64,000 nt of DNA, taken from assembly GCA_949825045.1 (NCBI GenBank), contig OX463815.1, forward strand, positions 29,999,356 through 30,063,355. The letters are read 5' to 3'. Every line of letters begins with the position of its first letter. Within the stretch, counting starts at the first letter, position 1. Of this stretch, positions 11,352-21,385 are shown in pieces. Position numbers and translations under genes: made by a program. Under the pieces are notes generated by a model, which worked only from the letters and a program-made list of their open reading frames with translations, was not told the origin of the DNA and made no database searches. The DNA comes from Argyresthia goedartella. Its lineage: Eukaryota > Arthropoda > Insecta > Lepidoptera > Argyresthiidae.

Positions 11352-11470
11352 TTTAAGTTTTTTTGTTGTTCTTACATGTTTAACCTAACACGAAGGATAG
11401 AGGGGGCATCGCTTCGCTCACCCCCTTTACCCTTCACCTAAGCTACCGCAGTATTTTGACCTGATATTTT
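11352..11470. repeat. dispersed repeat, inverted copy at 55035-55160
   Basis: The block from GTTGTTCTTACATGTT through AGGATAGAGGGGG to TACCCTTCACCTAAGC and GCTACCGCAGTATTTTGACC is found reverse-complemented at 55035-55160. The two copies differ at a few positions. It is non-coding; the type of element is unknown. Confidence 0.7.
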
Positions 11471-11779
11471 TTGCAAATTTTGGTGTTCATTTATCCATTT
11501 TGGGTAGGAAAAAAATATTTTGGTGATCATTATATTTGTTGCCCAAAAAGTAGGCACATCATGAATGCGCCTTTACTTCTAACCGTTGGAGTAATCTTCA
11601 CACTACTCAGTGGTAGTCGAGTAGACAACACTAATTAAATTCGACGGGTTACAGTTTTGAAAAAATAAAAGGCCCGGTGACAGCCTCCGTGTCACTGACG
11701 TAATAAGGTTGAATGTAGTTTGGGCCACCGGGCCTTTCATTTTGTGAAGACTGTAAGTGGAGACGAGGTCTCCGCCTTG

Positions 11780-12030
11780 ATGCTCATTTTTGGACACGTT
11801 TGACCCGCGAGTATCTGCCAACTGTTATTCCCAGGGTTCTTCCACGTCCAACAAGAAATTAGTGGCGGGCGACCAAGCGTTAGTCGTAGACGGTACCCTT
11901 CCAGGCTGGGTCTGGCCTCGTGGCCGGGTCTCTCGGACCCATCCCGGAAAGGACGACGTAGTGTGCCTAGTCGACGTGGCTTCTAGAGCCGGAACGCTCC
12001 GGCGCCCTGTCCTGAAGGTGGTCTTCTTCA
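11780..12030 (+). pseudogene. BEL/Pao LTR retrotransposon, end of integrase
   Basis: A frame near 11785-11835 encodes H-F-W-T-R-L-T-R-E-Y-L-P-T. The frame at 11856-12030 encodes L-V-A-G-D-Q-A-L-V-V-D, then W-P-R-G-R-V-S-R-T-H-P-G-K-D and R-R-P-V-L-K-V-V. In that order these are the hallmark of the C-terminal domain at the end of BEL/Pao polyproteins. The two parts are in different frames, so a frameshift separates them. No other gag or pol parts or LTRs were found; the G/C-rich inverted words AAAGGCCCGGTG (11668) and CACCGGGCCTTT (11727) just upstream are unexplained. Confidence 0.75.
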
Positions 12031-12329
12031 GACTTACCAGCATAGCTGCCATTTTTACGTTTTATGCTGTCCTCTCTTATGCTGTCCTCTCTACTTTAAG
12101 TATGTACCTATACTAATCCTAATAAGTTACTATTTTCCTAACTGAGTATTCTCATTCCGTTGTAGTACTTTGTAAAAGATAGGTGCTTAAGCCCTAACTT
12201 TTGATGCCGACGCACCTGAACACATCCTATACCTACCACAGCTCTAAGTTTGACAAATATAAAAAAGAACAAATAAGGAGTTCGCAACATCAACAATTTT
12301 ATGAATCCTTCTCCTCCGTCCCATTGCCA
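12030..12329. other. unannotated stretch
   Basis: Nothing recognisable between the BEL/Pao tail and the tail of the next LINE. Confidence 0.4.
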
Positions 12330-14007
12330 AATCAAATCAAATCAAATCAAAAATCATTTATTTCCATAGGATGTTGTTACATCACTTAGATCCGTCATTA
12401 CATTTTTTTGGGTGAGTTCACTAACACAATGGCGGAATCTGTGGAGAAGAGCTCACCGAAGAAACTCCACAGTCGTCGCATCTTTTGCGTTTCCTTTTTT
12501 AAATAAAATATTGTCAAATTACAAAATGAATGCTAATTATATATCGAAACAGCCTGTTACTCAAACAATCTATTCCCATGGACATCTGTCCTCTAAGTAA
12601 TCAGATATCCTGTAGTAACCTTTTTTATACAATTTCTGTTTTATTATTATTTTAAACTTGTCTAAAGGTAAGTTTTTAATATCAGTAGGGACCTTATTGT
12701 AATAGCGTATACAATTGCCTTTAAAAGAATTACTAATTTTTTGTAGTCGGCTTACATAAGCAACCAACTTGTCTTTATTTCTATTATTAAAATTGTGTAT
12801 ATCACTGTACTTCTGAAAATTAGTTATATTTCTTTTTACATACACAAGATTGTCATAGATATATTGAGACACAAATGTCAGAATATTGATTTCTTTAAAC
12901 TTTTCCCTCAGTGACACTCTAGGCCCTAATCTATAAATTGCACGAACAGCCCGTTTCTGCAGAATAAATATACTATTAGCATTCGCAGCGTGACCCCACA
13001 ATAAAATACCATAGGTCATTAGACTATGAAAGTAACTAAAGTAGACTAGTCTAGCGGTGTCTACGTCGGTAAGAGCTCTAATTTTTTTAACTGCGAACGC
13101 TGCCGAACTCAGTCTGTTCGACAATTTATTTATATGAGGATCCCATTGTAGTTTGGCGTCTAAAGTAATGCCCAAAAAGACAGTCGACTGCACAAGGTCC
13201 AATCTGTCCTTTTATAAATATGTCTGTAGTTACCGGGTTCACATTGGGTAACACGAATTTAATACATTTAGTTTTCTTTTCATTAAGTAATAAATTGTTA
13301 ACAGTAAACCAGTTCACTATACTAGAGATAGCATTGTTCACCTCGTCATAATTTGATTGCTGTCTTTTAACTTTAAATATCAAAGAAGTATCATCGGCAA
13401 ACAATACTAACCCATGTTTTGCTTTAACAAGGTAAGGTAAATCATTAATATATACTAAAAACAAGAAAGGACCAAGAATTGAACCTTGCGGTACGCCCAT
13501 ACTTATTGAAGACCCAGGTGATCTTTTCCCATTAACATCGACCATCTGAACCCTATCTGTTAGATATGACTCCAGAAGGCCAAGTGCCTGATCTTTTACA
13601 CCATAATGGCGTAACTTCCTGACAAGAGTGTCATGATGGACGCAATCAAAAGCCTTGGATAGATCGCAGAAGACACCTATTGCATCCATTGCGTCTTCCC
13701 AGGTATCAAAAATATTGTCGATTAGTTCAACACCAGCATCGGCTGTTGAACGACCCTTTGTGAAACCAAACTGAGCAATATGAATTAAATTATTGAGAGA
13801 AAAATGACTTTGCAATTGATTAAGTATGAGTTTTTCAAATATTTTGCTAAGCGTTGGTAGTATCGATATGGGTCTAAAATTGGTGGGGTCTGATGTACTA
13901 CCAGCTTTGAATAAAGGTATAACTTTACTTAGTTTCATCAAGTCAGGAAACACACCATTATCTATACATTGATTAAATATACAACAAAGGTGAGGTGCAA
14001 CACAATC
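12330..14007 (-). mobile_element. Jockey-like LINE, reverse transcriptase part (3' section of a split copy)
   Basis: On the minus strand, 13999 down to 13126 encodes the reverse transcriptase fingers and palm: F-R-P-I-S-I-L-P-T-L-S-K, G-F-T-K-G-R-S-T, F-C-D-L-S-K-A-F-D (first catalytic Asp), [10 protein letters not shown] and F-A-D-D-T-S. The thumb and C-terminus continue at 13202-12570 in another frame, so one frameshift lies near 13150-13200. The 3' end carries a (TTTGA)n-type tail, seen on the plus strand as repeated ATCAA at 12332-12352. The N-terminal linker of the same ORF resumes at 14675, across an antisense insertion. Confidence 0.85.
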
Positions 14008-14674
14008 TACAATCTACACAAACGAAATCCATCGGTGCCGCTGCGGTGCTAGGGTGGACCAACTAGGTCACCACGGCCTCTCCTGCCAACGCAGCGCCGG
14101 TCGGTGGTCCCGTCATGCCAATCTTAATGTCGTCATCCGTCGGGCCCTTGCCAGCTGTGGCGTGCCAGCAATACTTGAACCCAATGGACTGGCACGCGAC
14201 GATGGCAAGAGGCCAGACGGAATGACGCTCATTCCCTGGCAGAGCGGGAGGTCGCTAGTATGGGACGCGACCTGCGTAGATACGCTGGCACCGTGTCACC
14301 TTTCGGCAACCTCAGCCACAGCCGGCGCTGCGGCGGCAGCAGCAGAGTGTCTCAAAACCCGCAAATACGCCGCTCTCGGCGACGACTATTTGTTTATTCC
14401 GTTCGGCTTTGAGACCCTTGGGCCGTGGGGCCCTGACGCTCGAAGAGTCCTCAAAGACATCTCTAAGAGGCTCGTCGAAGCGTCAGGGGACCGCAGAGCT
14501 GGCGCCTACCTCGCTCAACGCATCAGTATTGCGATACAGCGAGGTAACAGTGCCAGCGTCTTGGGCACCCTCCCGCCCGGCAGTGAACTCAGGGAAATTT
14601 TTAATTTAGTTTAGTGCAGTTATAGTTTAGTTTTAGTTTTAAAGATCACATTTATATACCTAATTGATAAATAA
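14008..14674 (+). mobile_element. non-LTR retroelement 3' fragment: zinc-knuckle plus nuclease-like domain
   Basis: The frame is open from 14012 to the stop at 14612-14614. It begins with C-R-C-G-A-R-V-D and H-G-L-S-C, a CCHC-like knuckle at about residues 9-30. About 35 residues later it shows D-G-K-R-P-D-G, then W-Q-S-G-R-S-L-V-W-D-A-T, a P-D...(D/E)-X-K/T spacing like restriction-type endonucleases of some retroelements. Then comes F-E-T-L-G-P-W-G and R-I-S-I-A-I-Q-R-G-N, words I associate with C-terminal regions of transposon polyproteins in many invertebrates. It is inserted antisense into a Jockey-like LINE with a duplicated AATCTACA at 14003-14018 and 14676-14684. The clade is uncertain. 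Confidence 0.65.
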
Positions 14675-15045
14675 ATCTACAATGGAACTAATAATTTTTA
14701 CTGATAGACCATGGGCGTCAGCTGTCTTTTTCATTTCCAGGGATTTAAACGCTTTTACAATGTCTTCATTATTTACGTGCCTAAATTTAAAATCTGTTTT
14801 ACATTCCTCAAAGTTTTGTTTAAGTATAGATTCAGCAGCAGCGGGAGATGAATTTAAAGACTTGGTTGTTGAAACTGGAATGTCCGTAAAGAAATTTTCG
14901 AAAGCTTTTGCTACTTCTAGGTCTGTACTTAGCAATTGATTATCTATCTTAAGCTTGAAGTTATTATGTGTAGCTTTGGCCTTTCCAGTCTCTCTGTTTA
15001 TAATTTGCCAAGTCGTTTTCATTACATTGCTACTAGATTCAATTT
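14675..15045 (-). mobile_element. Jockey-like LINE, linker upstream of reverse transcriptase (5' section of split copy)
   Basis: The minus-strand frame 15022-14675 encodes the region between endonuclease and reverse transcriptase: W-Q-I-I-N-R-E-T-G, A-F-E-N-F-F-T-D-I, then S-L-E-M-K-K-T-A-D-A-H-G-L-S-V-K-I-I-S-S-I-V-D. The next residues of the ORF (C-V-A-P-H-L-C) appear at 14005-13985, on the far side of the 14008-14674 insertion, which proves the split. The endonuclease is absent, so the copy was 5'-truncated before or after the insertion. Confidence 0.8.
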
Positions 15046-16160
15046 CTTATCTTTCTTATCTTATGCCACATTATCTTTTACCGTATCACGCTTAACAATG
15101 GTACCACGCACTTAGTAAGAGATCTACATTGCGCAAGTGACTTGCGTGGGAATCTCCACACGCGAGTAGCGACAGCAAAAAATCCAAGCCACGCCGGAAA
15201 CGCTTCCGTGAACTTACTTGGCGCGGTCTGCGGTCTGCACATAAAATGGGTAGGCAGGAATGCATACTAATTTAGTGATAGGCTTGACTAGGTAATTCTG
15301 GTGAAGAGTTACATACAAAGTTCTTAGATAGTTGAAATTTTATTTGAGCTCTGATGATTAAAATAAAGCTTAACCGTAAGAAACGGGATTCGTTGGGCCG
15401 GACGGCATACTGTATGAGCCATAAGAGAAAGGACCTGGTAATGGCGGCGCAAGGCATACATTTGAGCGAGACGGCAGACTGTATAAAATCTGCAGATGCA
15501 GATAAAGATGCACCCCCATTACCAGTCCCTTTCTTTAATTGAACGAGTTATACCTAAATTTACCTATAACCCATGGGTATCCCTGTGAGTTTATTATCAC
15601 TACGGCTGAAAATAAGCGGCTAACTGTTTCGTTTCCCTATTAATTTGAAACGCTGCTAACTAGGTGAGTAATGACAACATAGCCGAAAGGGTATTACATG
15701 AATTGCCCATTCCCTGACAGGAACTGTAAGCTACTTATTCCCCTATGTATTGATCTCTCGATCTCTTGGATGCTGTCAGAAACTTAATTACTTCCTTCCT
15801 AAGGTAATTGAAGGACGAAACTACTATTCACACTTTATCAACGGTAGCCCAAAGATCAAGATTATTTACACTGAACAATGGTATTTGGTAAGCACCTATA
15901 CGCCACATTTCCGCTTATTCAACCAACAAGGTGAGCTAATAGCCGAATTACTGACTACTGATCAAATAAAATGCAACTTAATTTCAATAATATAGCAGCG
16001 CCCAGTGCACAGTTCAGTCAAACTTTGAGATTCCGGATTCACAATGTGATCTTAGTAAAATTATATTTTCATACCAAGCTAGGGTACTACAATATTTGAG
16101 GTACACTGCGGATGAGAAGATATCACTATTCACTCCAGTAAAATACTACTACGACTATCA
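15046..16160. other. stretch without recognised genes
   Basis: No gene seen. A small inverted pair (AAAGGACCTGGTAATGG near 15427 and CCATTACCAGTCCCTTT near 15516) and a near-direct pair (GGACGGCATACTGTAT, GAGACGGCAGACTGTAT) at 15395-15485 may mark a small MITE. The rest is plain A+T-rich sequence. Confidence 0.4.
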
Positions 16161-16405
16161 TAATAATAATAATACCTTGGACACACACATTGATCTATTA
16201 TTTACACACATTGATCTAGGTTTCCCTGTATCTTGGGTACGAGACAACGATACACATACTTATATAGATAAATATTATACTTAAGATAGATAAACAACCA
16301 GGACCAGGGTACAAACATCCGTTCTCATCAAACAAATATTTGCCCCCACCGGGACCCTTGGCTTCGTAGGCAGGGTCACTGCCAACTCGGCCATTCGGGT
16401 CATCG
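16161..16405 (-). repeat. tRNA-derived SINE (family 1), second copy
   Basis: Same order of parts as 9984-10245. The minus-strand head has TGGCCGAGTTGGCAGTGACC (about 16375-16396), then CCAAGGGTCCCGGTGGGGGC with the B-box middle deleted. It ends in an AAT-repeat tail at 16161-16176. The tail-proximal word CACACATTGATCTA is duplicated (16183-16220). The 5' end lies 4 bp from the fold-back element at 16409. Confidence 0.8.
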
Positions 16406-16408
16406 TAG

Positions 16409-17603
16409 GAGTGTATAGATGAATTTTCCGAAATAATATTTTCCATTCGCGCTTTTTCCCACGATTTATTTTTCCTACACGTTTTTCTACTAGTAGTATA
16501 ATTTTCTACACGCTTTAATTTCTTCTGATTCTTTTTGCCAGACATATTTTCCTATGTATTTATTTTCTAAATCCGTATACATATGATATAATTTTATTTT
16601 ATAAGTAATAATTTTCGAGCTGCTTATTTCCTCAAACACTTTAAGCTTGATTTAACTTACATCCATATACGTTGTGTCTTTTTCCATACGGAGTGGCAGA
16701 GGCATAGATGCGCCCCCGTTTAGCCAGGTTTCTCCACTCTATTTTGCGTAACAGGGGGCTAGCCCCTCTGCGCAGCTAAGGAGCTATGTATGACATAAAA
16801 GAGAACACAGAAACTACAACAAGTGAGGCATCGCGGGGTCAAATCGCCAGCCAGCCTACACGCTACTCTATAATGTATTAACATTAACGGAGTTCGTACT
16901 AATATTAATTAGTCCGTTAACAGTACGAACTCTGGTTTGCTGGAAGAGATCTCTTATTAGAGATAAGCTCGCCTTTGTTCACTATTTTTATGTAAGTCTT
17001 GTTGTCCATATATTAGTTGTGTGCAATAAAGAAATTATGAACTCCGAGGACGTTCTAACGGTGATGGAAAACATCGCGATGAAACCTTCATATCTCCTAA
17101 GCTGCGGCGATGGGCTAGCCCCCTGTCACGCAAAATGGAGTACTGAAAACTGGCTAAACGGGGGCGCATCTGTGCCTCTGCCACCCCGTATGGGGAACGG
17201 CGTGACTTGTATGGATGTAAATTAAAATAAACACAAAGTGTGGGAGGAAATAAGCAGCTGGATTATTATTATATTGGTAAATATATGTGTATGAAAAATG
17301 TAGATAAGCGAGAGATGTTTGCCGGAATCGTAGCGGGTGCAGGTCTTTAGTCTCTGCCTACCCCTCTTCCGGGAAATAGGCGTGAGCATATGTATGTATG
17401 TATATGAAAAATACGGGTTGAGAACATAAATGTATAGGAAAATATATATGTCTGGCAAAAATAATTAGTAGAAATTAAAGCGTGTAGAAAATTATGCCAG
17501 ATACTAGTGAAAAAAAACGTGTAGAAAAAATAAATCGTGGGAAAAAGAGCGTATGGAAAAAAAACAAGGAAAATATTATTTCGTAAAATTCATCTATACA
17601 CTC
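16409..17603. mobile_element. 1.2-kb fold-back element with long inverted repeats
   Basis: The left end GAGTGTATAGATGAATTTTC (16409) is mirrored by the right end AAAATTCATCTATACACTC (17585-17603). Two inner blocks are also inverted copies: 16409-16560 against 17440-17603, and 16657-16800 against 17085-17225, the latter including TGGCAGAGGCA, GCGCCCCCGTTTAGCCAG and GGGGGCTAGCCC. Divergence and small indels show age. The centre (16800-17085) contains a retroelement tail. No transposase frame exists, so it is non-autonomous. Confidence 0.75.
16928..17040 (+). mobile_element. retroelement 3' tail, copy 1
   Basis: The block from GAAGAGATCTCTTATTAGAG through GGCGAGCTT-complement words to TTGTGTGCAATAAAGAAATTATGAA is repeated, reverse-complemented, at 24757-24873. 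The AATAAAG near its end followed by A-rich sequence fits a LINE 3' end. It lies in the middle of the fold-back element. Confidence 0.65.
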
Positions 17604-17621
17604 TATTCAGTAACTAAAAAT

Positions 17622-18688
17622 CCCTTTATTCCTAGAGGCACCGTGGAAGAAGTTCCGTAGCGGAACTAGTGAGACTTTTTCCCAATAGTTCCGCGGGAAA
17701 AATCATCAATTAAATACCAATATTTTATAATCCCAGTGATTCCGTGCATTCTCGTAGATATACATATTATATCACAAAAAGGCAAAATCCGAACAGAATT
17801 AAATATCATATATTCTAATACTTTGATGTCAACTTAGTTTAAATTTTTAATTTATCATGATTTTTCCACAAACAAAGCTAGGTAAGTATGTTAATTTTAC
17901 CAATGATGTGTTTGAAGTTTGAGTAGTTTGAATAAAATATCATTGCCAACTTAGTTATTTTTTTAGATGTTTAATTAAGGAAGCTTGAACGGCATAGAAA
18001 GCTACAATCCGTCGCGATTGTTTATTTTTAAATGTTTTATTTCCCCACAGACCATTTCAAAAGTGACACAACCTCGCTGGACATAATCTGGAAATGTATA
18101 TGCTGTGTAGCCCCGAATGCCGCTTCTTCAAAGTCGGTAGGTAACAAATTGACTGGGATTCCAGTCAGGTATTTGTGATCTAATCAGATCCAGCATCGTA
18201 CTGTGCTGTGTGTAATAATGTTTTATTTGGGAGCAGGGCATAAACCAAAGGATTTATGTTCGTAATTTGTTCATGCTTCCCAGTCAAGTCTCGGTGTATT
18301 GTGCACAATACAAATGTGAATATTTGCACAAATGGCTCTGGGCACGACTTAAAGGTTCCATCTTCGTAATGTTCACGGGTTTCTTTTGATGCAGATATCA
18401 AAATTCGATTGTCACTAACAACTTTATCGTGGTATCAGATGTCACTTTTTTGACAGATGACAATGATTTTGACAGATGTTAGTGATTTCGACAAATGTCA
18501 TGATTTTGGATTGACACCTGTCAAAATCCTGAACCCCTAAAACCACGGAACTTCTTCCTAGGGACTGCTGGGAAATAAGTACCGTTGACGGACTACTGGG
18601 AAATAAGTACCGTTGACGGACTATTGGGAAAAAGTCTCGCTAGTACCGCCACGGAATTTCTTCCACGGGATTACTGGGAATAAAGGCC
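17622..18688. mobile_element. MULE-like DNA transposon with ~75-bp terminal inverted repeats
   Basis: The left end CCCTTTATTCCTAG...GTGGAAGAAGTTCCGTAGCG...GTGAGACTTTTTCCCAATAG (17622-17690) is the reverse complement, with mismatches, of 18618-18688. Within the right terminal region, a unit containing CTGGGAAATAAGTACCGTTGACGG is directly repeated (18570-18622). The interior carries a Mutator-like transposase fragment on the minus strand. The borders fit a MULE-type layout, but I could not find the expected 9-bp target duplication. Confidence 0.6.
18180..18430 (-). pseudogene. Mutator-like (MULE) transposase fragment
   Basis: The minus-strand frame from about 18430 to 18180 reads N-R-I-L-I-S-A-S-K-E-T, then D-G-T-F-K-S-C-P-E-P-F-V-Q-I-F-T, and N-P-L-V-Y-A-L-L-P-N-K-T. 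This is the start of the MULE transposase catalytic domain found in FLYWCH-type transposons, where the D of D-G-T-F is the first catalytic residue. It then stops, so only about 80 residues of a protein of several hundred remain. Repeated TTTTGACAGATG words flank its upstream side (18450-18530). Domain assignment is from memory of the family. Confidence 0.65.
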
Positions 18689-19505
18689 CAAATTCACAGC
18701 AAATCTATGCAGTTAGTGTCAGATTGACAAGTGTATGGGGATTTGACACATTTTCAGTTATCGGTCGACTTGAGTTACTGCACAAGGGGGCAAAACGAGT
18801 TCAAAAAATAAATACCTGGTTTTCATTTATTTATTGCACCTCGATAAACATAATTTATTACAGAAATTCAATAAATATTTACTCATAAACAAACATACTT
18901 ATGTAGTTATGTACCTAATACTAAGATACACCCAGTAACATCGATTTTAGACCATAATGCTTTTATAAGATCTTTTTTCTTAAACGTAATATTTATTTTA
19001 ACATATTTTGAATGAGTTTTTATTTGCGACAATAGCTATGAAATAACATGCACGGAAATTGCTATTTGGTTCTCAATAAAATTTAAAGTATTAATATTAT
19101 AAAGAAGTATCGTTTCGAACTACACCCGTATTTCATACATTTCATCTTCAAGAGTGAAATTATGTCAAATGATTGAACTGTCAAAACGAAACGACTGCTG
19201 AAATAAGCCGTATCATAATTAAATTATACAAACACCAATACTTTCTAGTCTAACATGAAATACTGCGTTAAAATACTTACCTAAGCCTGTAAATAACACT
19301 ATATATTAGGTAGGTACTTTATGATATTTGACATGACATATTGTTGTATTTTAGAAAGACAATTATTTTATAGAGACAGCGACGGTTATACAACGCTTTG
19401 TAATTAATAATGGAAAGTGAATAAATACTTCGAAATAATACATATCCAATTTAAACATAACTTGACGATGGTAAGACATTAAATAAGTGAAAAAAATTAT
19501 CCACC
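18689..19505. other. unannotated A+T-rich stretch
   Basis: No gene or recognisable repeat in this stretch. Confidence 0.4.
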
Positions 19506-19607
19506 AATACATATCTGCAGAATACAGTGATTGGCGGACTAGCGAAGCGACAAACGAATACATATCTGCAGAATACAGTGATTGGCGGACTAGCGAAGCG
19601 ACAAACG
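19506..19607. repeat. tandem duplication, two identical 51-bp units
   Basis: The unit starting AATACATATCTGCAGAATAC and ending GCGAAGCGACAAACG occurs at 19506-19556 and exactly again at 19557-19607, followed by a third AATACA start. Identity of the two copies shows a recent duplication. The unit contains GGCGGACTAGCGAAGCGAC. It has no evident function. Confidence 0.95.
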
Positions 19608-20984
19608 AATACAAGCAAAACAGCAACATTTACAACGGGCTTATAAACATTAAAAAAATCACAAGACTTCACCAAACTTAACAGATGTCTTACAGTACGC
19701 AGCCCTGTTTTAAAATACAGTCGGAATCAGATATATGCGAGCACGCAAGCAAATCTACTCATATACAAGCAGAAATATCTCTACAGCCACAGTGTTGCTC
19801 CTCAAAATAATCGAGGGAAAAATATATTTTTTTAGTCACAAGCGATATGTAAACTATTGTCCCTGAGTTAGGCGTAACTTTACAATGAACACCTGCGTAC
19901 CTGAAACCGACTGTACCCAAAAATGGGGATGCCTCTTCTCCTCTCTGAGAGATCTCCCTTCGCCCCTGGATCGCTACTTACCCCATTTTACGGTGCGCGA
20001 CATTTGGTAGCGATCATACCTTCCGCACAATAGTATACTCATGGCTACCCAGAATATAGAACCTGAATAGTTTTATGGAAGATTGAAAAGGTTACTAACA
20101 TGCAACACGTTTCATATTTCACAAATGCAACACATCAGCACTCTACTCTACACTACTTACCATATTTCTAGAAACATAGGAACATTTCAAAAGTTTTTGC
20201 GAAAACATTGGTTAATAAAGGTTGCGCCAATACTGCGGTTAATTCAAATGTGGGACTTGTTTCACCTAAGTCGCGTGACGCGCAATAAATTCCTGGTGTA
20301 TATTTCACCAAGTTATATGTATAAGGAGTAACAAAAGTAATTTATCATTATAGTAGGGCCACTTTTACAGGCCACATTTGACACTTAATCAAAACTCAAC
20401 AACGTAACCGTGTAACGGAGTGCACACAGTTTTATTTATTTTATCAAAGTTAAAACGGCACAACTTTTTTTTTCAATTAAAAATCCATATTTATCGTAGG
20501 AATGACAACAGAAGGTAATTTCACGATTTACTTTGACTAATAAAACATTCTGTATTTAGTGAACAATTTTGTTCTAAAAACTGAACATCGTTACAGCTTA
20601 CGTCGGTGAACACCTTTTTATTTTTAAACACTAGAGATGTTACCCAAAATATCGATCGAACGATCCATCAAAGATAATATATAGCAATGATTACATGCAT
20701 TCAATTCGCAGATGTTGAAAGTCCGTACAGATTCATACAATTTAATAGATGTTTTAAGCTCGTCATCTCACTTGACTGAAAGATGCCAAATGTGACCTAT
20801 AAACATGTTACTTTAGTTAGTTTCTTGAACAATCCGGCACAACTTTCAGTGGTCTACTTTCTGATTGAACAAGTAACATTAACTTACTTAAATCACAGGA
20901 TGCTCATTACATACAGATTAGAATTCGTAATCCAGAGATGGCACTGGGATCAACGTAATTAAACTTTGTAATTTAAACGCCATG
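19608..20984. other. unannotated stretch
   Basis: No gene or known element could be supported. Frames up to 82 codons show no familiar motifs. Confidence 0.4.
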
Positions 20985-21385
20985 GTTTCAGGCAACCAGA
21001 TGGCACAATGTCGCGCAACGAGCTATGGAAAGGGCTATGCTTGGTATTTCTCTACGAGATCGAGTCAGAAATGAGGAGATCCGTAGAAGAACCAAAGTTG
21101 CTGACATAGCCCGTAGGATAAGCAAGCTGAAGTGGCAATGGGCAGGCCACATAGCGCGAAGATCGGATGGCCGATGGGGCAAAAAGGTCCTTGAATGGAG
21201 ACCACGTACTGGCAAGCGCAGTGTGGGTCGGCCACCAACGAGATGGACCGACGACCTGGTGAGGATCGCTGGATCTCGTTGGATGCAGGTGGCTACGGAC
21301 CGGTCACGCTGGAGTGCGATTGGAGAGCCCTATGTTCAGCAGTGGACGCTAACAGGCTGAAATGATGATGATGATGATGAGATGG
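20985..21385 (+). mobile_element. RTE-like LINE 3' end with (GAT)n tail
   Basis: The frame ending at 21358-21360 reads Q-R-A-M-E-R-A-M-L-G-I-S-L-R-D, then K-L-K-W-Q-W-A-G-H-I-A-R-R and G-K-R-S-V-G-R-P-P-T-R-W-T-D-D. This is the well conserved C-terminal tail of RTE-type reverse transcriptases in insects. It is followed by ATGATGATGATGATGATG (21362-21381), the simple-repeat tail typical of the clade, and then GAGATGGCAC. The same AGATGGCAC is found at the left border (20934-20945 and again 20998-21006), a probable target duplication. The copy is heavily 5'-truncated. Confidence 0.85.

Noticed and set aside
11603..12052. Minus-strand frames opposite the BEL/Pao tail
   Set aside because: Shadows of the plus-strand integrase end, which has the recognisable motifs.
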